64,000 nt of DNA, taken from NCBI GenBank assembly GCA_947623455.1, contig OX392534.1, positions 33,733,426 through 33,797,425 on the forward strand. The letters run 5' to 3'. The DNA is from Mimachlamys varia. Its lineage: Eukaryota > Mollusca > Bivalvia > Pectinida > Pectinidae. The notes below the pieces were generated by a model, which saw nothing but the letters and a program-made list of their open reading frames with translations, was not told the DNA's origin and did not search any database. Within the stretch, counting starts at the first letter, position 1. The number at the start of each line of letters is the position of its first letter. The position numbers and the translations under genes were made by a program. Of this stretch, positions 24,610-38,542 are shown piece after piece.

Positions 24610-27600
24610 ATGTGGATACTCGACGCAGTTTACTCTTTGTTTTGGAACTCGCTGTTGGATTTTGTTTTCTTTATTATTATCGATGCCTTTGCAAAGATAA
24701 CTTTGGGTGATTCAAGGTAAACATGACAACTTTTTATTAATATTGAGCATATAAGATAGATTGCATATTGTATAAGTCGAAATCCTTAATTTGTCCAAGT
24801 CGTCAACCTTTATACCCACCCACCCCCGGTGTCCGAGTAAAACAACATATCGCCATTACCCATAGTTTTTGACAATATCAAAATCAGTAGGCCTAACATA
24901 GTGCCAAAATGCAACCGATTTTATTATTATTCTCCTTGTTTAAATATATGTTTAACGTGTTATCGTGTTTTTCTTTGCGATGCCATATTTCTCAAAACTT
25001 GTTCCAGTGTATATTTTATTTGGAATTCCCCTTTTCTAATTATAACTCACAAACCGCAGAGGCAATTACTTATTATCTTGCACAGTACAGTAAACGTAGT
25101 CGTAGATTAAAAATTGTTTTAAATAAAGCGTTACATTATTTGAGGTGTATACACTGTACATACCAATGATAATGAATATATATATATACAATATTGTAAA
25201 GTGAAATATGAAAACGAAATGCAACTGAAAAAATCCTCAATGCCCAATTGAATTTTAAATATAGACATTGTGATAAGATTTCAGTCTGCCATGCACAAAT
25301 AGTTTTAATTTTGCTATTGATGATTTTTGAAGGGGTGGTTGTGATATCATGAAATGCACCCCGAATAACAGGTGAACTGGATTTTAAAACCGCTGAACTA
25401 ATATTAAGCCAAAAAGCAGATGGCACATGACAAATTATAATCTAGTTTATCTTGTATTTATTGCTTATGTTGTTTCTATTCTTTTTATTTCAGAACTCAA
25501 CAGGAAAAGAAAACAATATGGTTTGGGGAGTCTGTCATTTTAGCCCTAACATCAATCATCATCTATTTCTGTGACCACACACCAATAGTGCTCATCTTTC
25601 TTACTATCATCACCTTTGTATACACCCAGTCCAGTGGGACCGTCAGTGTCAGGAATTGGTACATCTCACTGAAGACACGATGGGAAGAGTACCAGCTGCA
25701 CCAAGACAGTGTGGAACGCATGAGGATTCATTTGAATAACCAACAAGCATATTTTCGTTCAGAGCAGGTGCGACAAGAGGCTGCTCAGAGGTTATCACCT
25801 TACAACAGAAATGCTCCTCCTTTCCAAATGCAACAACAACAGCAGCAGCACGGAATGTACCCTGTCAAAAACCTTCAACAAAGTAGAATTGGTTTCCCTT
25901 CCAATACTCAGACTAATCTTGCATCTAACCAGAATTTCCAACCTCCAAATAATGTAATGCAACAGCAGACACAAAATGCACCTAGTTTCTGGTCAAAATT
26001 GCCTAGAATGAGTCTGCCGAATGCATTCAAACGTTCCAATGCTTCTACAACTGCCACTACTGGTTCAGATGATGACCATTACCAGCTTAGGAAAGAAGAG
26101 TACAGTTTTTCAACCGCGGTTTCTACAAATTTAAGACCTAATAAACAATCATCACAAGGAAAAGTTGATACCTCTCCTCCATTGAAGCCTTCTTGGTTTG
26201 GAGAGAATTTAGGGCGCAGACCTTTACGACGAGGCTTCCCGAGTTGCCCAGAAAGTTCCATCTCTGAGGGTTCTTCTCTCAAAAATAGATTCATATCAGC
26301 ATTCGGGTTTTCATCAGCACCTGAAAAGCCCCCTGGTTTGAGGAATGAGGGACAAAATTTGTGTTTCATGAACAGTATAATTCAATGTTTAGCAAGGACT
26401 CCCAACTTGATCCATTCATTGAGTATAGAAACTTCAAAGGAATCTGAATGTACTATGGAGGAGTCTTTACTATTAACTTCTATTGTGGAAATTTTAGAAA
26501 ACTGTAAAGTGAAAGGTAGTGCCAAAGTGTTGGATCCTATTGCGTTTCGTCAAGCAGCATCCAGTCTCCCAAACAGTGTAGTGGCTCTGCCCACACAGAG
26601 ACAGGCACAGCAAGACGCAGCAGAGTTCTACATGTGGTTCATGGACTCCCTTCACAGTCTGCTCAACAAAAACAGGAAGAGTAATGCAGATGGTATATAT
26701 AAATAGTTTTGATTCTGATGAATATGATGGCATAATTCATATACACTGTATATTAGTTTTAAAAATCCTGATTGTAAAATAGCAGTCACTACTGACTAGA
26801 ATGTGTATACATACCATCAGATTTACAGGATGTATAGCTGCTAAAGCATTTTTTTTAGAAAAAAAAATGGAATTTGAATTACCCTATAGTTAGAGCATCA
26901 ATATTATACACATATAATACAGTTATATACTGAAACATTAATTTCTTTTTTCAGCGGCAAAGAATTCCAAAGCAAGTGAGAGATTGAAGACTTTAAAATT
27001 TATTTACGGAGACCTCAATCCAGCCAAATTACAAGACCTCAAGTCAGCTTGTAAACAGGAGGTACAGTACATTGATATTGTTCAAGTTGGTATAACTTTT
27101 GATATACATGTATTGTGTTCATTCTTACTTTGTATCTCAATGTTTTTTAACCCAAATTATGTAATGATCTTGTACACATGCTTGTACTCACTTTATATGG
27201 GAATATATATACCTTCGATATCTTTCTGACTCCTATACATGTTGTTAACACATGTACACATTGACATAATCTTCATACTGCATGAACTTTTAGGTAAAAA
27301 AAAAGGCAAGAAAAAAAGTTTGTTGGTTCTTTCATCAATGACCTTAATTTCTTATTTAGCATTGTCAGACACAGTCATTTTACACTGGGTACACTAGCAG
27401 TGTCATGAAACAAACTTTTAAGAATACCCTCAAATGTGAAAGTGAGTGCCGAGACACACCTTGTTGTGTCGCTTTGTTAGCGCTTTACACAATGATGTAT
27501 TATATTTTCATTTATTTTCAGATTGACCAAGCACACGGTTTACAGAATAACTCTTATGCAGAGCCAGTACAACGACTGTCAGATTTAGAGTGGCTTACCT

Positions 27601-28526
27601 ACAAAGCTGAAAACAGCTCCATCATAGACAACTGCTTCACCGGCCAGCTAGTCATCGGCTATCACTGTCTCACCGACAACCGCATCACAGTCAACATGCA
27701 GACCTTTAACATCCTGCCAGTGCCTATCGTCTCCCCGAGAGAGGTCTCAGGTTTAGTCATGCTGGCCGATTGTTTCACCACATTTTGTAATGTAGAGCAT
27801 CTGACTGGGCAGGATGCTTTGGATCATGGCGCGTGGTGTCCCGCGGCAGATAAATGTACAACTCCAGTCAGGGGTGTGTCTACTCCGTCCGCACCTAAGG
27901 TGAACGGGAGGAAAAGAGGTTTCTCAAGCGTCGACTCTGCTGTTGGTGGTCTTGGCTCACCCTTGACAGGTAACCCAATGTCTCCCATCCCAGGCAACGG
28001 AGAGTTCGTCAATGATAGTGGCTTTCAGGACACTGTGTTCAAAACATCCACGCCTATAGCTGACTCACAGTTTACCTTCATTCCTCAGCTTCAGAGGTTA
28101 AAGGATGCACAGAGAAGATGTCTTCTTCGTCAGTTGCCAGAATGTCTTGTTATTCAGCTAATGAGGTTCAACTACAATCCATTCACAAGACAATCCAGCA
28201 AGGTCCAGGCACCTGTGTCCATACCTCTGCGAGATCTGGATCTCACACAGATCATGTTTGACACGGTCACTAACAGGGAGGACCTGTCTGCACCGGAGCA
28301 CACGCACAAGTACGACTTGTACGGAGTTTGTGTCCACCTCGGGGCAGATACAACCAGCTACGGTCACTACATCAGCTATTGTCTTCAGTCGGACAACAAC
28401 ACCTGGTACAAGTTTGATGACGAAGACGTCACTGAAGTTAACATGGAGTATGAGCTTACAATGCGCGAGCTCCGAGAGAATGCATACATTCTCTTCTATA
28501 AAAAAGCAGCATCCTCTCCGTCTTAA
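24610..28526 (+). CDS. USP-family deubiquitinase with N-terminal hydrophobic anchor
   Basis: Four exons join in consistent phase: 24610-24716 (donor GTAAAC), 25494-26692 (GTATAT), 26955-27061 (GTACAG) and 27522-28526, encoding 805 residues. USP enzymes are cysteine proteases that remove ubiquitin from proteins. The Cys box GQNLCFMNSIIQCL places the nucleophile at Cys326 with oxyanion Asn324. The His box SYGHYISYC gives His753, and WYKFDDEDV supplies the acidic residue near 770-773. LPECLVIQLMRFNYN is the usual USP core strand. Residues 12-31, 49-61 and 66-79 are hydrophobic, so the enzyme is probably anchored in a membrane. Residues 149-154 are a Gln run, and 80-315 are low-complexity Ser/Asn/Gln. 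A Ser/Gly/Pro-rich insertion of about 80 residues interrupts the catalytic domain, and the usual zinc-ribbon CxxC pairs are not evident. USP30 is the best-known vertebrate USP with an N-terminal membrane segment, but the Cys box here is divergent, so I do not assign orthology. Confidence 0.88.
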
Positions 28527-30680
28527 TCCTAAATCAACATTTAGACAGCATTCTTGAAACTTTTTCATGATTCATATCTTTTTTATAAACATCTGATCTC
28601 ATTTTCCTCGTTTAAGTATATCAGACTCATGATAAAAGTGGTTGATGACTGCTTGAATAGCAACATTTACCTGAATATAGCTGCTTATAGCTGAAAATGT
28701 AAATGTATACATGTATGTAAATAACGCCCCATATTGCTTCTACTTGCTTTGTTTCAGTATGAATGTGTGTTTTCAAATGACTCAAAAAACTATAAATGGT
28801 TTCAGTATGGAATTAAAAAAACTCAGTTTTTAGTTCAATTTACTTTGCTGATTGTGGTCCCTATATCTCGAGTTATATGAATGTCATTCCTCTTTTATAC
28901 TTTTATCTTATTTAATTTGTTTAAAGTTAGATGACATACTTGGGAAAATGTTGTATGTCTTGTTAGCTTTATATAAATACACATGTACATACTAATTTAA
29001 ACCAACATCCTTGATGTATAAGCCAAATGTTTTTTATAAATTATGTCCAATATGAAATAATGCATACTTGAATTCATGGGACTTGCATGTGGAGTTGTCA
29101 ATTTAAAGTCACAGTGTGTTGTTCTGTCCTCAACACTATACCGATAATTTTAATATATTGTTAAAAGCATACCGGTAATTTCAGTCATAACATTAATAAC
29201 AGTCTCGCGCTTTTAGGTCAGCTCATGATTACTTTAACTTTATATTCCGTGGCATTTATCAGGGAGTTCATTCTATAGGCAGGTAAAACAGACTGTGGTT
29301 CAACCAATATTTTTTCAGAACTGAGTTAGATTAAAAGGAATGTAGCATTGCTGATACTTCAACATTTAGCTTCCATATATTTTATCATTAAGCCTCAGAA
29401 TGGCTGTTAGTGTTATTGTACTTTAAGGACTAGATTCATGAAAATATGATTTAAGACAACATTATGCAAAATGATGACCTCCCTTTTGGTAGGAAGTACA
29501 TGTTGATGGGGTCTGGGAAGAAATGATGGTTTGGTTATTGGTTAAGCCTTCAAATTTAAATAATCAAATAATACAGCTTTAGAATGGTTTTCCATGAATT
29601 AGTGTCGAAGACTTCATCCCAAACATTGCTGATATGAATTTTTGGTTGCGTTTTTTTTTCAGTTTGTCCTTTGACTTATTTTGTATAAGATAACTCATAT
29701 TTGGAGATGCCATTGAAAAGATAGGGATTTAGTTATAATTAAAAAAAAAAATGATCAAGTACCAAATGTATAAATCTGACATGATCACTGAAGCTTGTAA
29801 GTCAGAGAAGTGTTTGGAATGGTGTCTGTTAGAAATTAACTGTAGACGAATCCTAAAAATCCTGCTAGTTCCTGCCTGATCTTGAATTGTAAAGATATAT
29901 TCATCTATATATATGTAGTATTCAAATGTGAGACAATTGTCAATTCACACTTTTTGATCTATAATTAACGAGAACTCGGAAAAATTATCATGAATCATCT
30001 CTGAAAAGGCCACACTTCTGTCCTGATGTGCCCTAAGCAATTGGGACCCCACAAGTTATGGTGGGGTATCGTAATCTGGGATTTGAATGTACGTACAATG
30101 TAGTGTGTTAGGATATATAAGTGGTGAAGCAAAATTGGCTTCAGGTGTAAATGTATCAAAAGTTTATTGGCAGACACAATAATGGCTTACAGTATATTTT
30201 TCAAATTTTCTCGGATTTCAATCTTCATCTATTAAATCTATATACTAATTCTTGATAAATTCTTGATTTATGCAAACAATGAGTTTCACTTATTGTGGTT
30301 ATTCAAATACAGCCAAACTTTGTTATTAAGAAGTCAGTAGGACCATGAGAAAATTTCAGTTATTCATGTTAAATGTGTTTAAATGTTTAGTGTTAAGTTT
30401 GGCTAAGACTAACGGAATACTTCAAATTTCATAGGGCCTTTGAGTTATACGGTACCAGTAACACAGTTCAAGATTAGGGGGTTTGACTAGTACTGTATAT
30501 AGGAATGTGTAAGAGGTGTGGTTTATTTGATATCAAATACCTTTTGAATATATACATGTATATTTTCTGGTAAAAATAAGTATTTTGCAGTTTTTATATT
30601 TCCCCCTATATATTCATGGATATAGAGAGTTGGATGGCAGATAAAAAGCTGTATCAGATAACTGTAAAAGAAAAAAAAAT
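28527..30680. other. USP 3' UTR and intergenic DNA
   Basis: No canonical AATAAA close to the USP stop was recognised. The rest is AT-rich without coding signal. Confidence 0.4.
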
Positions 30681-30820
30681 ATTTAAGATTTAAATATGGC
30701 ATAAAACAAGGATTTTCATGTATCAAGATTTAAATATGGCGTAAAACAAAGATTTTCTTATTTAATGATTTAAATATGGCATAAAACAAGGATTTTTGTG
30801 TTTCAAGATTTAAATAGGGT
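30681..30820. repeat. 40-bp tandem repeat (3.4 copies)
   Basis: Units starting at 30681, 30721, 30761 and 30801 share AGATTTAAATATGGCATAAA followed by ACAAGGATTTTC. Confidence 0.9.
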
Positions 30821-31036
30821 TGGAAGATCAGTATATGTTGAAAATGGTGTTTTGCAATATATTTTGAATAGATATAATATTAAGTGCAGCTATTCCAATT
30901 TGATATTCTTTCTTGGAAGACCTTGTTCATATTTCATATCATGTTTGACCTGGTGTATGTATGATAAGTGCTGGAAGCAGTCCCATTTAGTAACTTCATG
31001 TTGGCTATGTTTACGAATATATTGCCTGTGACTTTG

Positions 31037-31459
31037 CATCGTTGGAAACCCACGGTACACTTCTCTGACACTTGCATACCGTGGGCTAGAATAGATGGAA
31101 GCCCTCGTTTTCATTCTAAAATAGTAGCCATCATATCAATACTTTCATCCATGATTACATCCAGCCGGGGCATCGCATTTAATTTGTAGCACCACCTGTC
31201 AACAAAACCTGTCGATTGTGTTATAATTGTGTTAGAATATAAGGCCCTTTTATACTGAGATTGAATTCGGCATCATGCCTACAGAAGTATCATGGTCGTG
31301 GTCAAGGAAAAATAATCTAACAACAGTGTCATGAGTAACAACCATTCTGATAGGTCGAAATCTCCGAATAAGCTTCTTTTCGAGGAAACAAGGATTTGCG
31401 TCTATTCTAGCCCACAATATGCAAGCGTCAGAGAATGGTTTGATGGGTTTCTGACGATG
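31037..31459. repeat. Diverged large inverted duplication
   Basis: The left arm has CATCGTTGGAAACCC, CTTGCATACCGTGGGCTAGA and ATAGATGGAAGCCCTCGTTT. The right arm, read on the minus strand, has CATCGTCAGAAACCC, CTTGCATATTGTGGGCTAGA and ATAGACGCAAATCCTTGTTT. The mirror centre is near 31248. The left arm also holds an internal CCCACGGTA/TACCGTGGG hairpin (31049-31085). Confidence 0.75.
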
Positions 31460-32639
31460 TTGACTTAGAGGTTCGTATACACATGAAGGGACGTGTATGT
31501 ATATAGATGAATCAGGTTTTCGTAGGTTGAAGATGGGGTCAGAATGATTTTCCTTGATTGCAAACATTAGTATCAAGATGAATTTTACCTTCAAACCCAA
31601 GGATTGGCAGGTTTTACCATTTGTTGATAGATGAAGTCAAGCTTTGTTACAACAATCCACAACCATGAGATCTCTATTTGTTAATAAATAACTGGATAAA
31701 TAATATGTAAGGCAATATAGTAGTTTATACCTACTGTATTATTGAATTCAGTCAGAGAACTGTTGTGATTTTAACATTTTCTTTCAGCTCGACAGTGTTA
31801 TCAACAGAAACTCAGCATGACTTAGATATTGTTGAAATAACTCTAAATGATACAAACTTCACACTATAATATACCAAGTAAACATCGTGAAATTACGAGG
31901 AAAATCATCTGAATTAAGTATTTCAACACATACATTGTATAATTGATACTAGGTTGACAGGCCCAATCAGTTCTTGGTCCATACCTTTGCATTATGGGAT
32001 ATTAATGCTTTCTTCACTCTAATATTCATTTGTTGTAAAAAATTAATATAGTTGATAAATTATTTGTGAATTTCAAAATCAGTTTTGTTTTCTTTTATGA
32101 TAACATTTTAACCACTATTAAATATGCAATATTAAGTGTTAGCATTAGGGGAAGTGGTTGAAAATTTGTAACTTTGTTGATGTCGTGAGTTGTTTCAGCA
32201 AATAAAAAAAAACAGAGTTCAAAGTTTATCATCAATAATTACAGCAGTTCGAGTACCCAACTGACTAGCTGATGATTTACAGTACTGGTTGTATATGTAA
32301 CGCTCCATTCACACCTTTGGACTGTAGACAACCTGGTAGAGGTATACCAATCAGCGGTGTTTGCAATATGACCATTTTGGCGATTGCATAAACTGTCGAG
32401 CTATCTCAACCAATCACAGGTAGTCTGGTAGTCATGATATTTCGGGAGCCAGTCGTGCGATGGGTCACTAGATCGAATATCTTTGCACCAAGCTGTTGTT
32501 GTTGCTACATCATGAGATTGTTGAATCGTATAACATGGTATATGATCAACCGCAAGATGGCATGGCCAGTTGTGAATTGTACAACTATTTGTCATCTTAA
32601 CACACTTTAGGCCAATTTTCATTAGCCCCAGCCTTTTGG
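31460..32639. other. Intergenic stretch, nothing recognised
   Basis: AT-rich, with short chance open frames only. Confidence 0.4.
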
Positions 32640-34185
32640 CTATTCAGAAGAAGCTTCTTGAAAAATTTGAAGAGAATTTGACCCCTGTGACCTAGACAGC
32701 AAGTCAAGGTCATTTTAACTTCATTTGAACAGACTTTGTAGGCCTTCATCCTAGCATGCTACAGGCCTAATCAGCACTCTTGGTATTTTGATTATTGGAA
32801 AGGTGTCTGAAAACCATTTGACCCCTGTGACACTGAAAGTAGGTCAAGGTCATTGATTTGAACTAGGAAGCTACATGTAGCTCTTCATCCCAGCATGCTA
32901 CATGCATAATATCAGCACCCTTAGCCTTTCGGGTATGGAGAAGAAAAATATTACACAAAGCAAACGAAGCACGATGGCTATAGTAAAGATCATTCTGAAC
33001 CTCCGGGTCAGATGACCTTATAAACAAGGGAATTCTGGATACTAAAAGAGGCATGATTTGTTCAATCCATCTACAAAATGAAGAAACGATTAAGAATGGA
33101 TGACAGACCATTGATGAATTAAACCGGGCACTATATCTTAATCAGAAGGTCATCTGAAAGAAGTGATAGGGAAATAAACGAACAAAATCATGGATGCACA
33201 GTAACAGCTTTATTGGTTCCAAACCTGGACATACAAATCATACAATAACTTCCGCACACACACGTCAGCAATAAAACTACACAGACCTGGGAGTAGGACC
33301 TCATGCAGTCACAGACTTAAATGTAACACAGCTTCTTACAGCTAACATTGTCTTCAACGCTAGACACGAATACACAACGAAAACCAAAGATTGGAACAGT
33401 TTTTTTATGAGATGGTAGACAACATAAATGTAAAATGTAGCTTCATAGCTTTAGCAGGGTACTTACAGAGTCCTTGTGAATTGAAACATAATATCGTAGA
33501 ACACTACAGATGAGAAATATCAACTATGGATGCCATTTATTTGAATAGCTGACTACAATGAACACAATTTAAATTCTCATGCATCTGTGACATCAAATTA
33601 ATTTTAATATTCATTATGCACTAAATTATTATGAAACTTTTTCTAAAAACCTGCAGATTTTAAATAAGATTAATTTCGAGCATTGTCGTAAGATTTTAAT
33701 AATTGGCCGAATGGGCCCGAGCTTCTCACCTGTTTTGCAGATTAAAATGCTACCGAATTTGACAGCAATGAACTTTAAAGTAGGTCAAGGTTATTAATTT
33801 GAATAAACTTTTTAGCCCTTCATCCTAACATACTACAGGTCTAATATTGAGAAGCTCTGAAGATTTTAACACTTTTGACCTATGGGAAAGTCGGTCAAGG
33901 TCAATATCAGTATCTATCAGTACCTTGGGCCTTTTTGGTTAATGATAATTTGTTTTGACAATTGTCCACACTTTCCTCCTGTGACCTTTAAAGTGAGTCA
34001 AGGTCATTCATATGAGCGAAATTTCGTAGCTCTTCTTCTTTACTGCAAGCTACTGGCCAAATATTATCATTGTTGACTTTTTTGGTTACCTAGAAGTTAT
34101 TAAAGTTTAAATCTTGACACTGGACACGGCAACAGGACATAAGCTCACAGTAATTAACTTGCCCTTTGGGCAGATGAGCCAATAA
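32640..34185. repeat. Dispersed and tandem AGGTCA-bearing repeat
   Basis: Blocks at about 32640-32960 and 33750-34150 share CCTGTGACC, AAGTCAAGGTCATT, TTGAACAAACTT and CTTCATCCTAGCATGCTACA, with about 150-bp spacing. The right portion is bracketed by ATTGGCCGAATGGGCCCGAG (about 33701) and CCCTTTGGGCAGATGAGCCAAT (to about 34183), which form rough inverted ends. Probably one composite element family, diverged. Confidence 0.6.
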
Positions 34186-36930
34186 ACACCAGTTTCTATA
34201 TTACTCATGCTTGGGACCTATTAAGCTGGACATGCTTACTTGAAAGTTGCGGTAATTTTACACTACTGAAAATTGAGGTAGTTTACAAGATGTGATACTG
34301 TTGGAATCCTATGTAAGGCAGGTGTGCCGTAATTGGTATGTTTTCATTGTCTAAGATGTGGAACACGGACAGGGTGGTCATTATCTACACTCAATTTAAA
34401 TACATGTACAAGATTACTCAATTCTAAATCCAGCAGCATGCACATAATTTTCCAGAAATTGAGAAGTCCAAACATAAAAAGATTCTTCTGTACATGAAAT
34501 CTGACATAAACCTCTGGGCACAGAAACTGTAAATGGTAAATAGGTAATTGGTGCAGTATTCTTGCTGAATCAGAAGAAACTGACCACCAGCAAAATCTAA
34601 CATTAAATCTGTCAATTTTTATTAAAAACTTCTTTTTATATAAAGCATATGGTTACTTAGTCACAGAAGGGATGAACTCACAAAAGCTATACACATTTCA
34701 ATCAAAATCTTCTCATGAATGTAAATTGAAAATGAAATAAAATGTGTAAAATCGTCTTAAATTTGGGTGTTGGCAGTTGTAGAAAAGTATCTCCACAACA
34801 TATTTGCACACAATTATCGGTGACAGTACAGCATGGAAGTGGTACCTAGTCCGGCCTCAAACGAAATCAAATAAATCATATTCTTTCTTGCCAATAACTA
34901 TTAACATATTTTCTTTGGTTCATATAATGAAATTTAAAGCTTAAAACAAAGGATTAAAGGAAGAACATGTCAATTCAAGTACCTGCACTTGTTAGTGTTA
35001 CATAAATGAGGAAAGCTTTGTAACAAGGAAGATTGAAAGTTTAAATATTAATACTTGGAGCTGAGGTAGGGAGCTTAATTTAGTACAAAATACTACAATA
35101 ATCATAGATTTTAAAGATTTTCTTTTACAAGGATGCAACACTGGAAAGAGAGGAGAACGAAAGCTATAATTAAAACTGAAACAAGGAATATTTATTTCTT
35201 CTTGATTATATCATGTGTTTCATGTGTCAAGGTTAGCTTTTGAAACAGTTTGCTTCTTTTATACAAATATCTTCATCATATCCGGAGACCTTACTGTTTG
35301 TGTAACAGTATATGAACAATTGCTTCCCTAGTAAGGAAAAGCATTATTGATTCCATCACCATTATTGCAGAATCGTAAATTTTTTCTTAAACACAAATAT
35401 TCTGTTAATCAAAAATTTGCAAGATTGTCAGAACGAGACAATTTGGCGAATTACAGTCCCCAACCAAATGTGACTGCCTTACCAAAGTGAAACCATACCT
35501 CAAGTATCAACTGTCAGTGGCTCTTATTATATGAAATATATTGATATATTTTCTTATATGTAGGTCAAAATATAGGTCAGAGTGACCAACTTTTAATGCA
35601 TGACATATGGCCTCATCAAGCTGAACCCATACCCCAAGTATGAAAATTAATTTTTATGCACTTCATTTAAAGAATATGAAACAATTTCATACAAACTTCA
35701 AAATATCAAAATTCAAACGTACATAAAATCTGATTTTATGTAACTGCAGGAGAGATGTAAAATAAGAAAACAGTGCATGTTAGGTGTAAATACATATATA
35801 TGTTCCTAGTTCCAAGGGGTTGTGTTCTAAATGCTTGGTAACTTCTATGATAAGATAGTAAATGTGTTATTGATATTTTACAACTACTTACATGTTTGGA
35901 GTCTCATTTACTGGCTATATGGAAATTCTATGAAAATATCTTAGTGAGAAACTTGAGACTTAAGAATATCTGTTAAAGCATTGTCACTAGTTATATATAC
36001 AATTTTGTACTGGTACAGTGTGTACAGGGAAGATAAATTGTACAATGAATACAAGCCAAGTTTAAGTCTTTTTTTTTTTATAAATAGGTATTGTTCAGGA
36101 TTAATATTTAGGTAGATCCACATTGCCGAATTATACTTAGCAATAAATAGTATGCTGTAATTAATACACAGACAACTATCTTCTCTTTAATACATAATTA
36201 CACACATATGTGTATTACACAATTAAAAACACTTGCTGAATAGTGAATACACATTGACACATAAAAATGCATGTATATACGCATTGGTTACATATGGGGG
36301 CAAGTTATACAATGTATAAGAATTAAATGTTGTCTTCACAGTGCTGTAAAGTTGTTACATTTCGGGGGTAATGTAAAAAATTTCCAATTTTCTGTCTGAA
36401 ACTTAAGTTCCTGGGGTTTGATTTCACAAATCACGAAGTAATTGTGAAACCTTGATTGTATGGTCATGATAAAAAAAAATTTGGTATTAAATTTTGCAAC
36501 GAAATTAAAAGCCTTGCGAATATTAGCAACTATACCGTAGTGTAATACACAATAAATCATTTATAGCTCATAATGAAACGCTATGGATCTTGTGTACATT
36601 TCACAATTAACGATCGGCCATAAAGCTGCAGAAGATATAAATAGACATGATGAATGTGCAAATTGCCTGAAAAACAATTGCAAAAAAAAAAAATTAAAAA
36701 TTAAAAAAGAAATAAAAAAAGAAAATGAGTATTTAGGAAATGTGTCTGATTTACAGTATTAACTAAATACTGGCACACTTGTTACTATTCTACAAGTAAT
36801 CTTTTTTGATTGACATGATTAAGCTCTAATATGACTGGGATACCAGTCTATAATTTAATGATAGGGACAAACATCTTCAAAGAAACAGTATAAATACTTT
36901 GTGTCAGCTGCTTCTGTGGTGATATTCCTG
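34186..36930. other. AT-rich intergenic stretch
   Basis: No exon recognised. Homopolymer A/T tracts occur at about 36070 and 36680-36720. Confidence 0.4.
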
Positions 36931-37017
36931 AACTCATTCACCCCTGAACACACATTTAAACTCTTCCGATTCAAAGGTTGGAATTATCCATTATGCAAAT
37001 TTAGGAGTGAATGAGTT
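36931..37017. repeat. MITE family A, copy 3
   Basis: AACTCATTCACCCCTGAACA at the left, AGGTTGGAATTATCCATTAT in the core, and AGGAGTGAATGAGTTGA at the right. Confidence 0.8.
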
Positions 37018-38451
37018 GATGTAGGTTTTAAGAAAAACAAAACTGAAGTCATGTACATTGTAGTTTAATACCATTTAGCACCCTATTTTAAAGAAAGGGC
37101 TTGCATTTTAATAGCTGGTACTGTCAACTGTCAATCAATAATATGGCAGAGGTAATGATTTAAATAATAAATTCAGACCAAAATAATGTCATTGGAATCT
37201 CAAAAATTCTCTCAGACTGTAAATAATGAATCACTTCCAATCTGTTATCTGCTTTTACAGGGTATACATCATATTTTGTTAAATTGTTTTGGCATTTAAT
37301 TTCAATGAGGATTTAACTTCAACTCTGTAACATTAATGGGTGCATCTAAATCAAAGCATGGAACTGTCTACTTAGTTATAAAGGGATGACAGGGTTGAAA
37401 ACAACATAACAAACTTCACAATGACTTAAAAGACCTAACATACATAAAATTTTTAAAGCATATGAACACAATAAAAATGTTTGGGTAAAATTTTCTTACT
37501 GAAGGTTACTCTAATGTTTATGGCAGTCATGACAAAATGAGAACCACAACCTTCTGGGTGAAATCCTTAAGGTCTTGTATAATACCTTGTCTTGTGTAAT
37601 TTATGAAACTGAACTGAAGTGTTGATCAATGACCTTAATTCACAAGCTAAAGGAACCAACATGCTGCGTACAACCGTTACATTGTTCAAAATATCAATAA
37701 TAGGGCACCGTACATTTATACATAACTTAAACTTACGAAATAATATAAAATAACATAAAATAATGCATGCAAAACTGATACAAAGACATATACATAATTT
37801 AAATTAAATATTTTAAAAATTAAATTCAACCTAAAATGATCTACAGTCAATAAAAGAGAAATCTGCTGCAATATACACAGATAAGTATGTACTATTTAAA
37901 ACATCAGCTTTTAATACTTATGTGATAACAAGATTATGTCAAGGCTAAAGATATATGGACGTGCTGAAAGTGTAGGCTACTGTTGCATATTGTCATATGT
38001 ACAAAAATGATTGGTATCGTACTTGTTATACCGGTAATTTGGATGTCTGATTGATGAAGACTGAATTAAGATATAGACAATGCAAAAAACTCTAAATAAG
38101 TCTGGGCAGCTCTTTCCTGATGAAACACTTACAATGTAGATGACACAGGAACAACATATGTATCTAGACATAAAGAATTTTAAGTTATGGTGATTCCAGA
38201 TAAGGTGTCTAATGGAATTTTACCTTGTGGAAGATTTTGTTGTATGAATTTGTTATGAATTATAACATCAAACATTTTGGAAAAAATGGCTTCCATATGA
38301 GGCATCGAATGGTGTTTTAATGAACAATAGATGTTACAGAACATGCGTAAACATGCATTGAAACCTCTTTAATTCAGACATGGATAAAATGTTTCCGGAA
38401 AAAAATAAAATTTTCCATTTGCTCAATGACGATGATAAAAAAGGCACTGTA
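37018..38451. other. AT-rich intergenic stretch
   Basis: Nothing coding was recognised. It could include distal 3' UTR of the ERC gene, which ends at 40033 on the minus strand. Confidence 0.35.
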
Positions 38452-38542
38452 TTAATCCACTCACCCCTGAAGATGCATTTGAACTCTTCCAGTACAAAGG
38501 TTGGAATAGGGCATTATGAAATATCAGGGGTAAATAAGTTAA
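38452..38542. repeat. MITE family A, copy 4
   Basis: TTAATCCACTCACCCCTGAA at the left, AAGGTTGGAATAGGGCATTA in the core, and ATCAGGGGTAAATAAGTTAA at the right. Confidence 0.8.

Noticed and set aside
25136..25426. 96-codon minus-strand open frame inside USP intron 1
   Set aside because: No recognisable domain, no splice context, AT-rich and antisense within an intron.
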